DNA of 64,000 nucleotides from Flavobacterium sp. HJ-32-4 (GCF_022532105.1 NZ_CP092832.1:930001-994000), one strand, 5' to 3'. Counted from the first letter of the stretch, positions 52,423 to 62,674 are shown. A program made the numbers and translations. Notes: generated from the sequence alone by a model not told the origin.

Positions 52423-52773
52423 CTAGGTCAGGGAATTGTCTTTTTCGTTCGGGAAGACGAGTGACGGGCGGAACGATTTGGCTTCCTCGAACTCGAGTAT
52501 GCCGTACGAAATGATGATGATGATATCGCCTTTCTGCACTTTGCGGGCGGCCGGGCCGTTCAGCGTAATTTCGCCGCTGTTCCGGTTGCCTTTGATGACG
52601 TAGGTTTCGAGTCGTTCGCCGTTGTTGATGTTGACGATCGATACTTTTTCCCCTTCGATGATATTGGCCGCATCCATCAGTGCCTCATCAATCGTGATGC
52701 TGCCGATATAGTTCAGGTCAGCCCCCGTAACGGTGACGCGATGGATTTTCGATTTTACGACTTGGATTTGCAT
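52423..52773 (-). CDS. panD: Aspartate 1-decarboxylase
   Basis: The protein has 116 residues, the usual length. The self-cleavage site is Gly24-Ser25 in [13 protein letters not shown]; the new Ser becomes the pyruvoyl group. [13 protein letters not shown] and [19 protein letters not shown] complete the barrel. It makes beta-alanine for pantothenate. panC precedes it by 13 bp. Confidence 0.97.
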   Translation of the reverse strand: MQIQVVKSKIHRVTVTGADLNYIGSITIDEALMDAANIIEGEKVSIVNINNGERLETYVIKGNRNSGEITLNGPAARKVQKGDIIIIISYGILEFEEAKSFRPSLVFPNEKDNSLT

Positions 52774-52786
52774 GGCGCAAAGGTAA

Positions 52787-53635
52787 TTAATTTAATGCAA
52801 TGGTGTCGATCAGGCGCACCTTGCCGACGAATACGGCGATGAAGGCACGGTACCGTTTTTTCTTGCTCTTGCGTTTGCACGGACGAAGGGTGGCCTCGTC
52901 GGCAATTTCGAAGTATTCGAGTTCCATCCCTTCCTGTGACTGAAAGCCTGCTGCGATTTCGGCGGCTACGGCATTCGCACTTTTGGTGCGGAAAAGGGTT
53001 TTGGCAGCGGTAAGGGCACTGAAAATATACGACGAACGCTTCCGTTCCGCTTCCGTCAGCCGCTCATTGCGGGAACTCATCGCGAGTCCGTTCGGTTCGC
53101 GAAACACCGGCATACCGACCACCTCGACCGGAAGTCGTTCCTTTTCGGTCATTTTTCGCACGATCTGGAGTTGTTGGAAATCTTTTTCACCGAAGTAGGC
53201 GCGGGTCGGTTCGACGATTTCGAACAGTGTCTTGACGATGGTGCCAACGCCGTCGAAATGGCCCGGACGGAACCGCCCTTCCATTTCGTTCTCGAGTCCG
53301 TCAAAATCAAAATGATGCGATACCGTTTTTCCTTTATATATATCGTGAACGGTCGGTGCAAAAACGATTACCCGTGTATCAAGTTGCTGTAGTTTAGCCA
53401 CATCGGCCTCTAACGTGCGGGGGTATTTCGCCAGGTCGTCGGGGTTGTTGAACTGCGTGGGGTTGACGAAAATGCTTACGACGGTGAGGTCGTTTTCGGA
53501 TAATGATTGGGAAACGAGCGACAGGTGACCGTCGTGTAAAGCCCCCATCGTCGGCACGAAACCCGTTGTGGTTTCCGGCTTACGGAGGGAGGAGAGATGG
53601 CCCCGCAGGTGCTCCGTCGACTCAAAAACAACCAT
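52787..53635 (-). CDS. panC: Pantothenate synthetase
   Basis: The start is at the ATG at 53635 ([17 protein letters not shown]), giving 282 residues. The ATP-binding motifs are [16 protein letters not shown] and [34 protein letters not shown] and [19 protein letters not shown] (KMSKS-like) follow. It joins pantoate with beta-alanine supplied by PanD. A TAAGTTTG -7 box lies at 53667-53660. Confidence 0.97.
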   Translation of the reverse strand: MVVFESTEHLRGHLSSLRKPETTTGFVPTMGALHDGHLSLVSQSLSENDLTVVSIFVNPTQFNNPDDLAKYPRTLEADVAKLQQLDTRVIVFAPTVHDIYKGKTVSHHFDFDGLENEMEGRFRPGHFDGVGTIVKTLFEIVEPTRAYFGEKDFQQLQIVRKMTEKERLPVEVVGMPVFREPNGLAMSSRNERLTEAERKRSSYIFSALTAAKTLFRTKSANAVAAEIAAGFQSQEGMELEYFEIADEATLRPCKRKSKKKRYRAFIAVFVGKVRLIDTIALN

Positions 53636-53659
53636 GGTAGCGTGTTGTGAAAGGAGGTG

Positions 53660-53667
53660 CAAACTTA
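53660..53667 (-). promoter_or_regulatory. -7 box TAAGTTTG of panC
   Basis: An exact TAnnTTTG match on the minus strand, 25 bp upstream of the start. Confidence 0.45.
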
Positions 53668-53697
53668 AGACTTACGCGATAAATCCACAAAAATTTG

Positions 53698-53705
53698 TAC
53701 TTTTG
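53698..53705 (+). promoter_or_regulatory. -7 box TACTTTTG of the glgA-like/glmS operon
   Basis: An exact TAnnTTTG match about 40 bp before the ATG at 53746. Confidence 0.5.
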
Positions 53706-53745
53706 CCTGTTTTAAGTGCTGTAAATACGTACTGATACATTTTAT

Positions 53746-54552
53746 ATGGAGGACAAAAGGATACTGTTCGTGTCATCGGAGGTGGTGCCCTACTTGGCAG
53801 AAAATGAGGTCTCCCTGATGTCGTACGACGTCCCGAAGATGATCAACGACCAGGGTGGTCAAATCCGGATCTTCATGCCGCGATACGGTAACATCAACGA
53901 ACGACGGCACCAGTTGCATGAGGTCATCCGCCTTTCCGGGATGAATCTCGTGGTCAATGATCTCGACATGCCGCTGATTATCAAAGTTGCCTCCATCCCG
54001 AAGGAACGCATCCAGGTCTATTTTATCGATAACGACGAATACTTCAAACGCAAGGCTACTTTTGCGGATGAGGAAGGTGTTTTGTATCCTGACAACGACG
54101 AACGGGCGATCTTCTTTGCCAAAGGCGTAGTCGAGACGGTGAAGAAACTCAACTGGGTACCCGACATCATCCATGTGCATGGCTGGCTGGCGGGCATGCT
54201 CCCGGTTTACATGAAACATTTCTATAAGAATGAGGCGCTTTTTGCGGAAACGCGGATCGTTACGTCGGTATATGGCAAGTCGTTCGACGAAAGCCTGAGC
54301 ACCGACATGATCGAAAAAGTGAAGTTCGACGGCATCCCGGAAAGCGACATCGCCGACCTGGCCCAACCGACTTATGAGAACCTCCTGAAAACGACGATTA
54401 AGCACTCGGATGCAGTGATTATTGCCTCCGAAGACGTGCCTCCAAGTTTAACAAAATATATAGAAGCATCAGGGAAACCTTTTCTACCTTTCGCGCCGAA
54501 AGAGCGGTTTGCAGAAGCCTACACCGACTTCTACAAAACCAAAGTACTGTAA
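53746..54552 (+). CDS. Glycogen-synthase N-terminal-domain-like protein, 268 residues
   Basis: The protein matches only the first Rossmann half of GT5 glycogen synthases: RILFVSSEVVPYL, RIFMPRYGNINERRHQL, VYFIDNDEYF, DNDERAIFFAKGV and PDIIHVHGWLAGMLPVYMK. The KxGGL loop that binds ADP-glucose is absent (ENEVSLMSYDVPK in its place) and the C-terminal half, with the catalytic acidic residues, is missing. It is probably not a synthase. It is followed by DUF4270 and glmS in one tight operon (12 and 9 bp gaps), which hints at a role in cell-surface or amino-sugar metabolism; this is inferred. Confidence 0.82.
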   Translation: MEDKRILFVSSEVVPYLAENEVSLMSYDVPKMINDQGGQIRIFMPRYGNINERRHQLHEVIRLSGMNLVVNDLDMPLIIKVASIPKERIQVYFIDNDEYFKRKATFADEEGVLYPDNDERAIFFAKGVVETVKKLNWVPDIIHVHGWLAGMLPVYMKHFYKNEALFAETRIVTSVYGKSFDESLSTDMIEKVKFDGIPESDIADLAQPTYENLLKTTIKHSDAVIIASEDVPPSLTKYIEASGKPFLPFAPKERFAEAYTDFYKTKVL

Positions 54553-54564
54553 TTTTTTTTTGCC

Positions 54565-56178
54565 ATGAAGCATTTCCTGACTGCCGGCTTTTCTGCCGTT
54601 TTCCTGCTTTTTATCGTGTCGCTGGTTTCGTGCGACAAAGATTATACCGAGATTGACTCGGGCCTTAACATTGACGATGACGACCTGAATATCCAGAAAG
54701 CAGAACTTGCCACTGTCCGTGCTTTCAACCAACCGGTGCGGGAAGTACAAACCAATAACCTGGCGATCAACCCACTTGGAATTCTTCGCAACGGAAGTAC
54801 CTTCGGCACGACACATGCCGACTTCGTAACACAGGTGGAACTGACGTCAGCCGCACTTGTGACCGAATTTGGCGACAATCCTGCGGTAGATTCGGTAGCG
54901 CTTTATATTCCGTATTTCAGCACCAAGTTGCTGACGGATTCTGATGGAAACAGCGAATACGAACTCGACTCTATTTACGGAAGCCAGAAGATGAAGCTCG
55001 AGGTCTTCGAATCCAATTATTTCATCAACGCCCTTGCGCCACCTGATTTCAGCCAGGCGCAAGTGTATTATACGTCGAATGCGAACCTTTTTACGCCGCT
55101 GCTCAAAGGGGCGTTTGACGACGGGACGACGGCTCCGGGAGCGCCCGCACTGAACAATTCGACGCGGACGCAGGAGAATGAAAACTTCAAGTTCAGCGAC
55201 CGGGAAATTTACCTGACGGCGCCTAATGAGGACGATCCTACCCAAATCGACACCACACGTGTGGCGCCGGGCATGCGATTGATGCTCAATAAGAACTATT
55301 TTAAGAAAAAGATCTTGGAAGCACCGGACGGCAAACTCTCCAACAATACGTCCTTCCGTGATTATATGCGGGGCTTGTATTTCAAGACCACAGCCACTTC
55401 GCCGACGGGTAGCTCATACGGCCTGCTCGACTTCAAGAAGGGCAGCATAACCGTTTACTATTCGGAGGATAAGACTACGGATGGAGTTACGACCCGCACA
55501 CAAAAGACTTTTGTGATGAACCTGAGCGGGAATACCGTCAGCTTACAGGAGAATACTTTTGGGGCCGAGTACCAACAGGCTATGGACAACGTCAACCAGA
55601 CCGAGGGCGACGAGGTCTTGTATCTCAAAGGAGGAAACGGCTCTATCGTATACATCGATTTGTTTGGGGAACGTCCGGGCGAGGGCGAGGTGCCGACGGA
55701 GTTACAGAAGATGATCGATGAAGGATGGCTTATCAATGAAGCGAACCTGACGTTTACGGTTGACCGCAGCCGTCTGCGAACATTGCTCGAACCTTTGCGC
55801 GTGTACCTCTACAATGCCGATGCGAACGTTCCGATTGCCGATTATACGCTTGACGTTACAACGAGCAGCAACCGTAAGTATGACAAGTACCTCTTCGGAG
55901 GTTTCCGTTCTACCGACGAAATGGGTGTAGAAACCTACACGATCCGTCTCACCAACCACTTGCGGGCCTTGGTAAAAGGAACACAGGATGATGTGCGGCT
56001 GGGCCTGACGGTTACAGAGAGCATCGGGGCGGCTGACAACCTGAAAGGCAGAGATAACAGCACTACACTGCAATTGCCAAGAGGGTCTGTCATGCACCCG
56101 TTCGGCACCGTTTTAATGGGTAATACTGCCGACGCAAAAAACATTAAATTTGAAATTCGGTATACCAAAACCAAATAA
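54565..56178 (+). CDS. DUF4270-family lipoprotein
   Basis: The protein has 537 residues. KHFLTAGFSAVFLLFIVSLV leads to the lipobox VSCDKD. The mature part has the DUF4270 pattern: DSVALYIPYFSTKLL, KMKLEVFESNYFINAL, RDYMRGLYFKTTA, GLLDFKKGSITVYYSE, and KGGNGSIVYIDLFG near the end. It is surface or periplasmic, beta-rich, and common in Flavobacteriia beside glmS and the glycogen-synthase-like gene. Function is unknown. Confidence 0.88.
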   Translation: MKHFLTAGFSAVFLLFIVSLVSCDKDYTEIDSGLNIDDDDLNIQKAELATVRAFNQPVREVQTNNLAINPLGILRNGSTFGTTHADFVTQVELTSAALVTEFGDNPAVDSVALYIPYFSTKLLTDSDGNSEYELDSIYGSQKMKLEVFESNYFINALAPPDFSQAQVYYTSNANLFTPLLKGAFDDGTTAPGAPALNNSTRTQENENFKFSDREIYLTAPNEDDPTQIDTTRVAPGMRLMLNKNYFKKKILEAPDGKLSNNTSFRDYMRGLYFKTTATSPTGSSYGLLDFKKGSITVYYSEDKTTDGVTTRTQKTFVMNLSGNTVSLQENTFGAEYQQAMDNVNQTEGDEVLYLKGGNGSIVYIDLFGERPGEGEVPTELQKMIDEGWLINEANLTFTVDRSRLRTLLEPLRVYLYNADANVPIADYTLDVTTSSNRKYDKYLFGGFRSTDEMGVETYTIRLTNHLRALVKGTQDDVRLGLTVTESIGAADNLKGRDNSTTLQLPRGSVMHPFGTVLMGNTADAKNIKFEIRYTKTK

Positions 56179-56187
56179 GACAAACAT

Positions 56188-58032
56188 ATGTGTGGAATTG
56201 TAGGTTACATCGGTCACCGCGAGGCCTATCCAGTGGTAATAAAAGGCCTTAAGCGGTTGGAGTACAGAGGGTATGACAGTGCGGGTGTCATGTTGTATGA
56301 CGGCTCCCAACTGAAAGTATCCAAAACCAAAGGCAAAGTAACCGACCTCGAAGAACGGTCGAAAGAAATCACGACCAATGGCACCATTGGCATGGGCCAC
56401 ACGCGTTGGGCGACCCACGGCGTTCCAAACGACGTCAATTCGCACCCGCACGTATCCAACTCGGGGAACCTGTGTATCATCCACAACGGTATCATCGAGA
56501 ACTATGAGCCACTCAAAAAAGAACTGATCAAAAGAGGGTATACCTTTTCTTCTGATACCGATACGGAAGTACTCGTCAACCTGATTGAGGAAGTCCAGAA
56601 AAAAGAAAAAGCAAAACTGGGCAAAGCCGTCCAGATCGCGTTGAACCAGGTGGTCGGTGCCTACGCCATCGTCGTGTTCGACAAAACCAACCCTGACGAA
56701 TTCGTCGTCGCCCGTTTGGGAAGTCCGTTGGCGATCGGTATCGGTGATAATGAGTTTTTCATCGCATCAGATGCCTCTCCGTTTATCGAATATACCTCGA
56801 ATGCCGTTTACCTGGAAGACGAGGAAATGGCCGTGGTCGCCATGGGCAAACCGCTCAGCGTCCGCAACATTAAAGATGACTCACTGGTCGACCCGTATGT
56901 TCAGGAACTCCAGATGAACCTCGAGCAGATTGAAAAGGGCGGATACGACCACTTCATGTTGAAGGAAATCTACGAACAACCTAATGTAATCCGCGACACC
57001 TATCGCGGCCGGTTGTTAGCAGATGAGGGCATCATCAAAATGGCGGGCATCGAAGACAATCTCGAGAAATTCCTCAACGCCGAGCGTATCCTGATCGTGG
57101 CCTGTGGCACGTCATGGCATGCCGGTTTGGTTGCCGAGTATATTTTCGAGGAATTTACCCGCATACCGGTAGAGGTGGAATACGCTTCTGAATTCCGCTA
57201 CCGCAATCCGATCATCAACAAACGCGATATCGTCATCGCCATTTCACAGTCGGGGGAAACCGCCGATACGCTGGCGGCTATCAAGTTGGCGAAAGAAAAC
57301 GGTGCGTTTGTGTTTGGGGTATGTAATGTAGTAGGTTCGTCGATTTCACGTGAAACCCACGCGGGTGCTTATACCCACGCCGGTCCTGAAATTGGAGTCG
57401 CGTCGACCAAAGCGTTCACCACACAGATTACCATCCTGACACTGATTGCCCTGCGTCTGGCAAAGGCGAAAGGAACGCTGTCGCACACCGACTTCCACCG
57501 CTATTTGCAGGAACTGACCATTATCCCCGAGAAAGTGGCTGAGGCCCTTTTGACAAATGAAGTTGCCCAGGAAATCGCCCGCGTCTTTAAGAACTCGTCA
57601 AATTGCCTGTATCTGGGCAGGGGCTATAATTTCCCGGTTGCACTTGAGGGAGCACTTAAGTTAAAGGAAATCTCCTATATCCATGCGGAAGGCTACCCGG
57701 CCGCCGAAATGAAACACGGTCCGATCGCATTGATCGACGACCAGATGCCGGTTATCGTCATTGCGCCGAAACAAGGCCATTACGACAAAGTAGTCAGCAA
57801 CATCCAAGAGATCAAATCGCGAAGCGGACGTATCATTGCCGTGGTTACTAAGGGAGATGTGCAGGTGCGCGACCTCGCCGATTACGTGATCGAGGTGCCG
57901 GATACAGCCGATGCGCTGTCGCCACTACTGACGACGATTCCGTTGCAGTTGCTGTCCTATCACATTGCCGTCATGCGGGGTTGTAATGTCGACCAGCCAC
58001 GAAATCTGGCCAAGTCGGTCACCGTAGAGTAA
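56188..58032 (+). CDS. glmS: Glutamine-fructose-6-phosphate aminotransferase
   Basis: The protein has 614 residues. Cys2 (MCGIVGYIG) is the glutaminase nucleophile, exposed after removal of Met1. GMGHTRWATHGVPND and HNGIIENY complete that domain. Two SIS domains follow, with ISQSGETADTL and GRGYNFPVALEGALKLKE. The C-terminus QPRNLAKSVTVE is the family tail. It makes glucosamine 6-phosphate for peptidoglycan. It is last in the operon and a terminator follows. Confidence 0.98.
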   Translation: MCGIVGYIGHREAYPVVIKGLKRLEYRGYDSAGVMLYDGSQLKVSKTKGKVTDLEERSKEITTNGTIGMGHTRWATHGVPNDVNSHPHVSNSGNLCIIHNGIIENYEPLKKELIKRGYTFSSDTDTEVLVNLIEEVQKKEKAKLGKAVQIALNQVVGAYAIVVFDKTNPDEFVVARLGSPLAIGIGDNEFFIASDASPFIEYTSNAVYLEDEEMAVVAMGKPLSVRNIKDDSLVDPYVQELQMNLEQIEKGGYDHFMLKEIYEQPNVIRDTYRGRLLADEGIIKMAGIEDNLEKFLNAERILIVACGTSWHAGLVAEYIFEEFTRIPVEVEYASEFRYRNPIINKRDIVIAISQSGETADTLAAIKLAKENGAFVFGVCNVVGSSISRETHAGAYTHAGPEIGVASTKAFTTQITILTLIALRLAKAKGTLSHTDFHRYLQELTIIPEKVAEALLTNEVAQEIARVFKNSSNCLYLGRGYNFPVALEGALKLKEISYIHAEGYPAAEMKHGPIALIDDQMPVIVIAPKQGHYDKVVSNIQEIKSRSGRIIAVVTKGDVQVRDLADYVIEVPDTADALSPLLTTIPLQLLSYHIAVMRGCNVDQPRNLAKSVTVE

Positions 58033-58052
58033 ACGAAAACGAAAATAGAAGG

Positions 58053-58083
58053 AAAAGCGGGCGAAAAACCCGCTTTTTTTGTT
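58053..58083 (+). terminator. Intrinsic terminator of the glmS operon
   Basis: AAAAGCGGG, loop, CCCGCTTTTTTT. Confidence 0.88.
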
Positions 58084-58243
58084 TTTGACTAAAATTGAAT
58101 TTTCCTCTCAATTATATGCATACATAGTTTTAATAAACAGTGTTTCGAACTATTCGTTAGCAAATATTTAATAAAGTATTCGTTGTAAGATAACGTTATC
58201 GCTTTCGTAATTTTCAACGATTAAGAAAATTAGCTGCCCTTTT

Positions 58244-58273
58244 TTGACGATATTAGAAAAATTTGTAGTTTGG
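58244..58273 (+). promoter_or_regulatory. Promoter of the TonB receptor operon
   Basis: TTG (58244-58246), 19 bp, then TAGTTTGG (58266-58273), one mismatch from TAnnTTTG. The 58084-58300 region is markedly AT-rich and has no gene. Confidence 0.5.
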
Positions 58274-58300
58274 CAGGATAAACTAACAAAATCAAAACCA

Positions 58301-61090
58301 ATGAAACTTTACGGACTCATTTTATCGTTGCTTTTCAGCGCAGCTGCGTTGGCCCAGGGCACGATTTCCGGGATGGTCACCGATAACAACGGCCTCGCGC
58401 TTCCGGGCGTCACGGTTACGGTTAGTGGTGATACAGCCGGGACTTCCACCGGGACCGATGGGAAGTTTTCCCTGAAAGTATCGAAGAAACCACCCTTTAC
58501 ACTGGTGTTTTCAAGCGTGGGATACACGTCTCAGAGCGTGAATGTGGCGTCATACGACCAGGTCGTGAACGTCTCAATGCAAGAAGAGGAGACAGTGCTT
58601 AACGAGATCGTTGTCTCGGCTTCGCGTACACCAGAGCGGGTACTCGAATCACCGGTGACCATAGAGCGTATGGGCATCCAGGACATCCGCAATACCAGTT
58701 CGCCGACTTTCTACGACGGACTCGAGAACCTGAAGGAAGTGCACTTCAACACCAGTTCCCTTTCCTTCAAATCCATTAACACCCGCGGCTTCGCGACAGT
58801 AGCCAACACCCGCTTCCTGCAGTTGGTAGACGGGATGGACAACTCCTCTCCCGCGCTCAACTTTGTATTGGGTAACCTGATTGGGGTATCTGACCTCGAT
58901 GTCGCCAGCGTCGAATTGCTACCAGGCGCTTCGTCGGCACTCTATGGTGCGAACGCGTTTAACGGCATCCTGTTCATGAACAGTAAGAGTCCTTTCCAAT
59001 ACCAGGGAATCAGCACCTATTTCAAATACGGACAAACGTCACAGGATGCAGCGGGCACCAACGATTATTACGACTTTGGTATCCGTGCCGCCCATGCTTT
59101 CACGCGTCATTTTGCAGCGAAGGCGAACTTTACTTACATGCGTGCTACTGAATGGATCGCTGCCGATACGCGCAGTATGACAGCAGGTGGCGTCGGACAT
59201 GACATCAACCAAAACTACGACGGACTCAACACCTACGGCGATGAGGTTACCACCTTTATCTCCAACGTGGGGCAGGTAAGCCGCACAGGATACCGCGAGC
59301 AGGACCTTACCGATAACAAAATCGAAAGCGTAAAGGCCGATTTCTCCCTCCATTTCAAACCATGGAACGACGATAAGGAAATCATCCTCCAGCACAAACT
59401 CGGCTTTGGTAACACTGTTTATCAGGGAGCCAACCGCTATGCGCTGAAGAATTTCTACATGCAGCAAACCCGCTTCGAGTTCAAAGGCAACAACTTCTTC
59501 GTACGGGCCTATATGACCGACGAGAACGCAGGTGACTCCTACGACATGCGTTTCGCTGCGTGGAACGTCAACCGCGCTGCCAAATCCGACGTGCAGTGGT
59601 TTACCGATTACGCCACGGCATTCCAATTGTCGGAAGCGATTCTCGGACTCAACGCAAAAGAAGCGTCTAACTACGCACGTAACTTTGCAGACAACAACCT
59701 GGCGCCGGGCCTTCCCATTACGCCAACAGGAGGTGGACTGCCACGTTTCCAGCCAGGGTCGCCGGAGTTTAAGAATGCCTTGAGTACTATCATCCAAAAC
59801 CCAGACCTGACGCAAGGTGCCAAGTTCATCGACGAGTCTAAATTGTATCATGGCGACCTGAACTACAACTTCAAGGACATGATCAAGTTTGCTGAAGTAC
59901 AGGTCGGTGGTTCCATTCGCCAATACGAATTGAACTCCGCGGGTACCATCTTCACCGATTTCGACGGACCTATCCGTTACAACGAATACGGTGCCTACAC
60001 CCAATTGCAGAAAAAAGTGATGGATGACCGCCTGAAACTGACCGGTTCCATCCGTTACGACAAGAGCCAGAACTTCGACGGCTTCTTCTCGCCACGTATC
60101 GCTGCCGTTTATTCTGCAGGCACAAACAAAGAACACAATTTCCGCGTATCGTACCAAACCGGTTTCCGTAATCCTACGACGCAAGACCAGTACATCGGAC
60201 TCGACCTTGGGCCTTTCGCCCTGATCGGTTCGGCTTCTGACAACCTCGACCGTTACGTTGAGACACTGAACGTAAGCGCTGCCGGTGTAGCTGCCGGACA
60301 GCCGGCTACGGTGACCCTTACCGGTCGCGATGCCTATACCAATGCGTATACCCTTTCATCCGTACAGGCATTTGCGGCATCACAGAACCCGGCCGACCTT
60401 CAGGTGGCTAAGATCGGGCTCGTGAAGCCAGAGCGCGTGCAAGCGTTAGAAGTAGGATACCGTTCCGTGGTCAACAACAACCTGTCGGTTGACATCAATG
60501 CGTTCTACAATATGTACGACGACTTCCTGAACCAATCACGCGTGATCACGCCATATTATGGTGTGGCTGGCGCTGACCCCACCGACCCAGCCGTACAATT
60601 GGGTTACCAGGCACTTGGTTTCGGCGACCGTCGTGTGTACCAGGTCTATACCAACACTACCGCGAAAGTGACTTCGTTTGGTGTCGGCATCGGTCTTTCC
60701 AAGAAAGTATATAAAGACTTCGAACTCGGCGTCAACTATAACTATGCTGATTTCGATTTCAACCAAAGCGATGACCCATCGTTCATCCCGGGCTTCAACA
60801 CGCCGAAACACCGCATCAAGGGTACGTTCGCGAATGCCAAACTCTTCAAAAACTTTGGCTATAACTTCAACGTACGTTGGAACAGTGAGTACCTCTATCA
60901 AGCGTCTTTCGCAGACGGTATGGTGCCAGAAAACACTGTTTTCGATGCCCAGATCAGCTATGCGATCCCTTCAATCAAATCGTTGCTGAAAATCGGCGGT
61001 TCGAACATCTTCGGAGGCGACTACATCCAGGTGATTGGTGCCGGACAAGTTGGTCGTATCCTGTATGCTTCACTGACCATCAACCCATAA
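58301..61090 (+). CDS. TonB-dependent outer-membrane receptor
   Basis: The start is the ATG at 58301, giving 929 residues with signal peptide MKLYGLILSLLFSAAALAQ. A carboxypeptidase-regulatory-like domain covers about 20-105 (TISGMVTDNNGLALPGVTVT). The plug starts NEIVVSASRTPERVLESPVT and contains NTRGFATVANTRFLQLVDGM and DVASVELLPGASSALYGANA. The rest is a 22-strand barrel ending RILYASLTINP. The order matches Bacteroidetes receptors with lipid- or small-ligand-type partners. The SGNH lipoprotein gene follows after 30 bp. Confidence 0.94.
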   Translation: MKLYGLILSLLFSAAALAQGTISGMVTDNNGLALPGVTVTVSGDTAGTSTGTDGKFSLKVSKKPPFTLVFSSVGYTSQSVNVASYDQVVNVSMQEEETVLNEIVVSASRTPERVLESPVTIERMGIQDIRNTSSPTFYDGLENLKEVHFNTSSLSFKSINTRGFATVANTRFLQLVDGMDNSSPALNFVLGNLIGVSDLDVASVELLPGASSALYGANAFNGILFMNSKSPFQYQGISTYFKYGQTSQDAAGTNDYYDFGIRAAHAFTRHFAAKANFTYMRATEWIAADTRSMTAGGVGHDINQNYDGLNTYGDEVTTFISNVGQVSRTGYREQDLTDNKIESVKADFSLHFKPWNDDKEIILQHKLGFGNTVYQGANRYALKNFYMQQTRFEFKGNNFFVRAYMTDENAGDSYDMRFAAWNVNRAAKSDVQWFTDYATAFQLSEAILGLNAKEASNYARNFADNNLAPGLPITPTGGGLPRFQPGSPEFKNALSTIIQNPDLTQGAKFIDESKLYHGDLNYNFKDMIKFAEVQVGGSIRQYELNSAGTIFTDFDGPIRYNEYGAYTQLQKKVMDDRLKLTGSIRYDKSQNFDGFFSPRIAAVYSAGTNKEHNFRVSYQTGFRNPTTQDQYIGLDLGPFALIGSASDNLDRYVETLNVSAAGVAAGQPATVTLTGRDAYTNAYTLSSVQAFAASQNPADLQVAKIGLVKPERVQALEVGYRSVVNNNLSVDINAFYNMYDDFLNQSRVITPYYGVAGADPTDPAVQLGYQALGFGDRRVYQVYTNTTAKVTSFGVGIGLSKKVYKDFELGVNYNYADFDFNQSDDPSFIPGFNTPKHRIKGTFANAKLFKNFGYNFNVRWNSEYLYQASFADGMVPENTVFDAQISYAIPSIKSLLKIGGSNIFGGDYIQVIGAGQVGRILYASLTINP

Positions 61091-61120
61091 CACATTGCTA
61101 ACGATAAAATTTCTGGAATC

Positions 61121-62623
61121 ATGATAAAGAATATGAAATGGGTGTTGCTGGCGTCGCTGATTGTTTCAGCCTGTAGCCAGGATGACAGTACCCCTGCCGA
61201 AGAGCCGATTACATCAGGCTCGGCCGACCTTTCAAAATACGTTGCCCTGGGTGACTCATTTGCGGCCGGCTTCAGCGACAACGCGCTGTTCAAGGCAGGA
61301 CAGGAGAATGCGTATCCTAACATTATCGCCCAACAGTTTGCCCTGGCCGGAGGTGGTGCTTTCACCACGCCGTTCATGACAGACAACGTAGGCGGTTTCT
61401 CGGCCGGAGGTGTGCAGATTCCGCAATTCCCAACACGTCTGTACTTCAACGGGTCGGGTCCTGCCAACGTATCCGGTGTGTCCGGAACGGTATTCGGCAC
61501 GACCGTCGCTGGTCCGTTTAACAACCTTGGGGTGCCGGGAGCGAAGAGCTACCACCTCGGTATCGCAGGATACGGAACGCTTAACCCGTATTTTGGACGT
61601 TTCGCGAGCGCTCCTACCGCAACTGTCGTAGGCGACGCCGTGGCACAAAACCCTACCTTTTTCTCCCTTTGGATTGGAGGAAATGACGTATTGGGTTACG
61701 CGACATCCGGCGGAACCGGAGCGAACCAAACCGGTAACCCGAATCCGGCGACATATGGAACCAGCGATATTACCGATCCAACCGTATTTGGTTCGGTGTA
61801 TAACAACCTCGTCAACGCACTTACTGCCAACGGGGCAAAAGGTGTTGTAGCGAACCTTCCTTACGTGAACTCACTTCCGTATTTCACAACAGTACCCTAC
61901 AACCCGGTGCCACTTGATGCCGCTACGGCCAATCAGTTGAACACCCAGTTGATAGGGCCTGTGAAACAGGTTCTTACTGCGCTGGGCCAAGGTGACCGTA
62001 TCAGTTTCGTAAGCGCCGGTTCCAACAACCCACTGTTGATCAAAGACGAAAGCCTTGAGAACCTGGCGCCACAATTGTCAGCTGCATTGCAGGCTGCAGG
62101 TTACCCGGCTCCAACGGCTGGTTTTATCGCCAGCATCTACGGACAGGCGCGCCATGCGAAAAACACCAATGGTTTCCGCGACTACATCCTGTTGCCTACC
62201 CGTACCATCATCGGCACGACACAGGCGGGAGTTCCGGCACCGTTCAATACAGTAGGTGTCACCTATCCGCTACAGGATGGCGCGGTGCTTACCAACGACG
62301 AAGCCAACCAGGTACGTGTGGCCACCGACGCGTATAACGAGGCCATCGCAGCGGCTGCCGCTTCAAAAGGACTCGCGCTGGTGGACACCAAAGCCGTTAT
62401 GGCTGACCTTCTCGCGGGCGGTATCCGTTTCGGAAATTACCATATCTCAACGCAATATGTAGTCGGGGGTGCCTTCTCAATGGACGGCGTACACCCAAGC
62501 GCACGTGGCTACGCGCTGATCGCCAACGAATTCCTGAAAGCCATCAATACTACCTATGGCTCGAACTTTAAAGGGGTTGACCTGGCGGATTATCGCATCC
62601 AATATCCGGCCATCCTACCATAA
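61121..62623 (+). CDS. SGNH/GDSL-family lipoprotein hydrolase
   Basis: The protein has 500 residues. MIKNMKWVLLASLIVSACSQ is a lipoprotein signal with Cys18. SGNH blocks are present: YVALGDSFAAGFSDN with Ser46, the Gly in a GVPGAKSYHLGIAGYG block, Asn in IGGNDVLGY, and SMDGVHPSARGYALIANEF with the Asp/His pair. It is probably an ester hydrolase at the outer membrane. It is in the same operon as the TonB receptor, in the place where SusD proteins sit in polysaccharide loci. Confidence 0.92.
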   Translation: MIKNMKWVLLASLIVSACSQDDSTPAEEPITSGSADLSKYVALGDSFAAGFSDNALFKAGQENAYPNIIAQQFALAGGGAFTTPFMTDNVGGFSAGGVQIPQFPTRLYFNGSGPANVSGVSGTVFGTTVAGPFNNLGVPGAKSYHLGIAGYGTLNPYFGRFASAPTATVVGDAVAQNPTFFSLWIGGNDVLGYATSGGTGANQTGNPNPATYGTSDITDPTVFGSVYNNLVNALTANGAKGVVANLPYVNSLPYFTTVPYNPVPLDAATANQLNTQLIGPVKQVLTALGQGDRISFVSAGSNNPLLIKDESLENLAPQLSAALQAAGYPAPTAGFIASIYGQARHAKNTNGFRDYILLPTRTIIGTTQAGVPAPFNTVGVTYPLQDGAVLTNDEANQVRVATDAYNEAIAAAAASKGLALVDTKAVMADLLAGGIRFGNYHISTQYVVGGAFSMDGVHPSARGYALIANEFLKAINTTYGSNFKGVDLADYRIQYPAILP

Positions 62624-62645
62624 GGTATTTTTGCCGAAAATGCAG

Positions 62646-62674
62646 AAAGCCATCCTTTTAGGGGTGGCTTTTTG
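62646..62674 (+). terminator. Intrinsic terminator of the TonB/SGNH operon
   Basis: AAAGCCATCC, loop, GGGTGGCTTTTT; the stem holds one wobble pair. Confidence 0.75.

Noticed and set aside
58084..58300. Possible small RNA or gene in the AT-rich gap before the TonB receptor
   Set aside because: No open frame, stable hairpin or terminator was found beyond the promoter of the receptor.
59039..60184. Minus-strand open frame of 381 codons inside the TonB receptor
   Set aside because: The receptor frame is intact throughout; the antisense frame has no recognisable motif.
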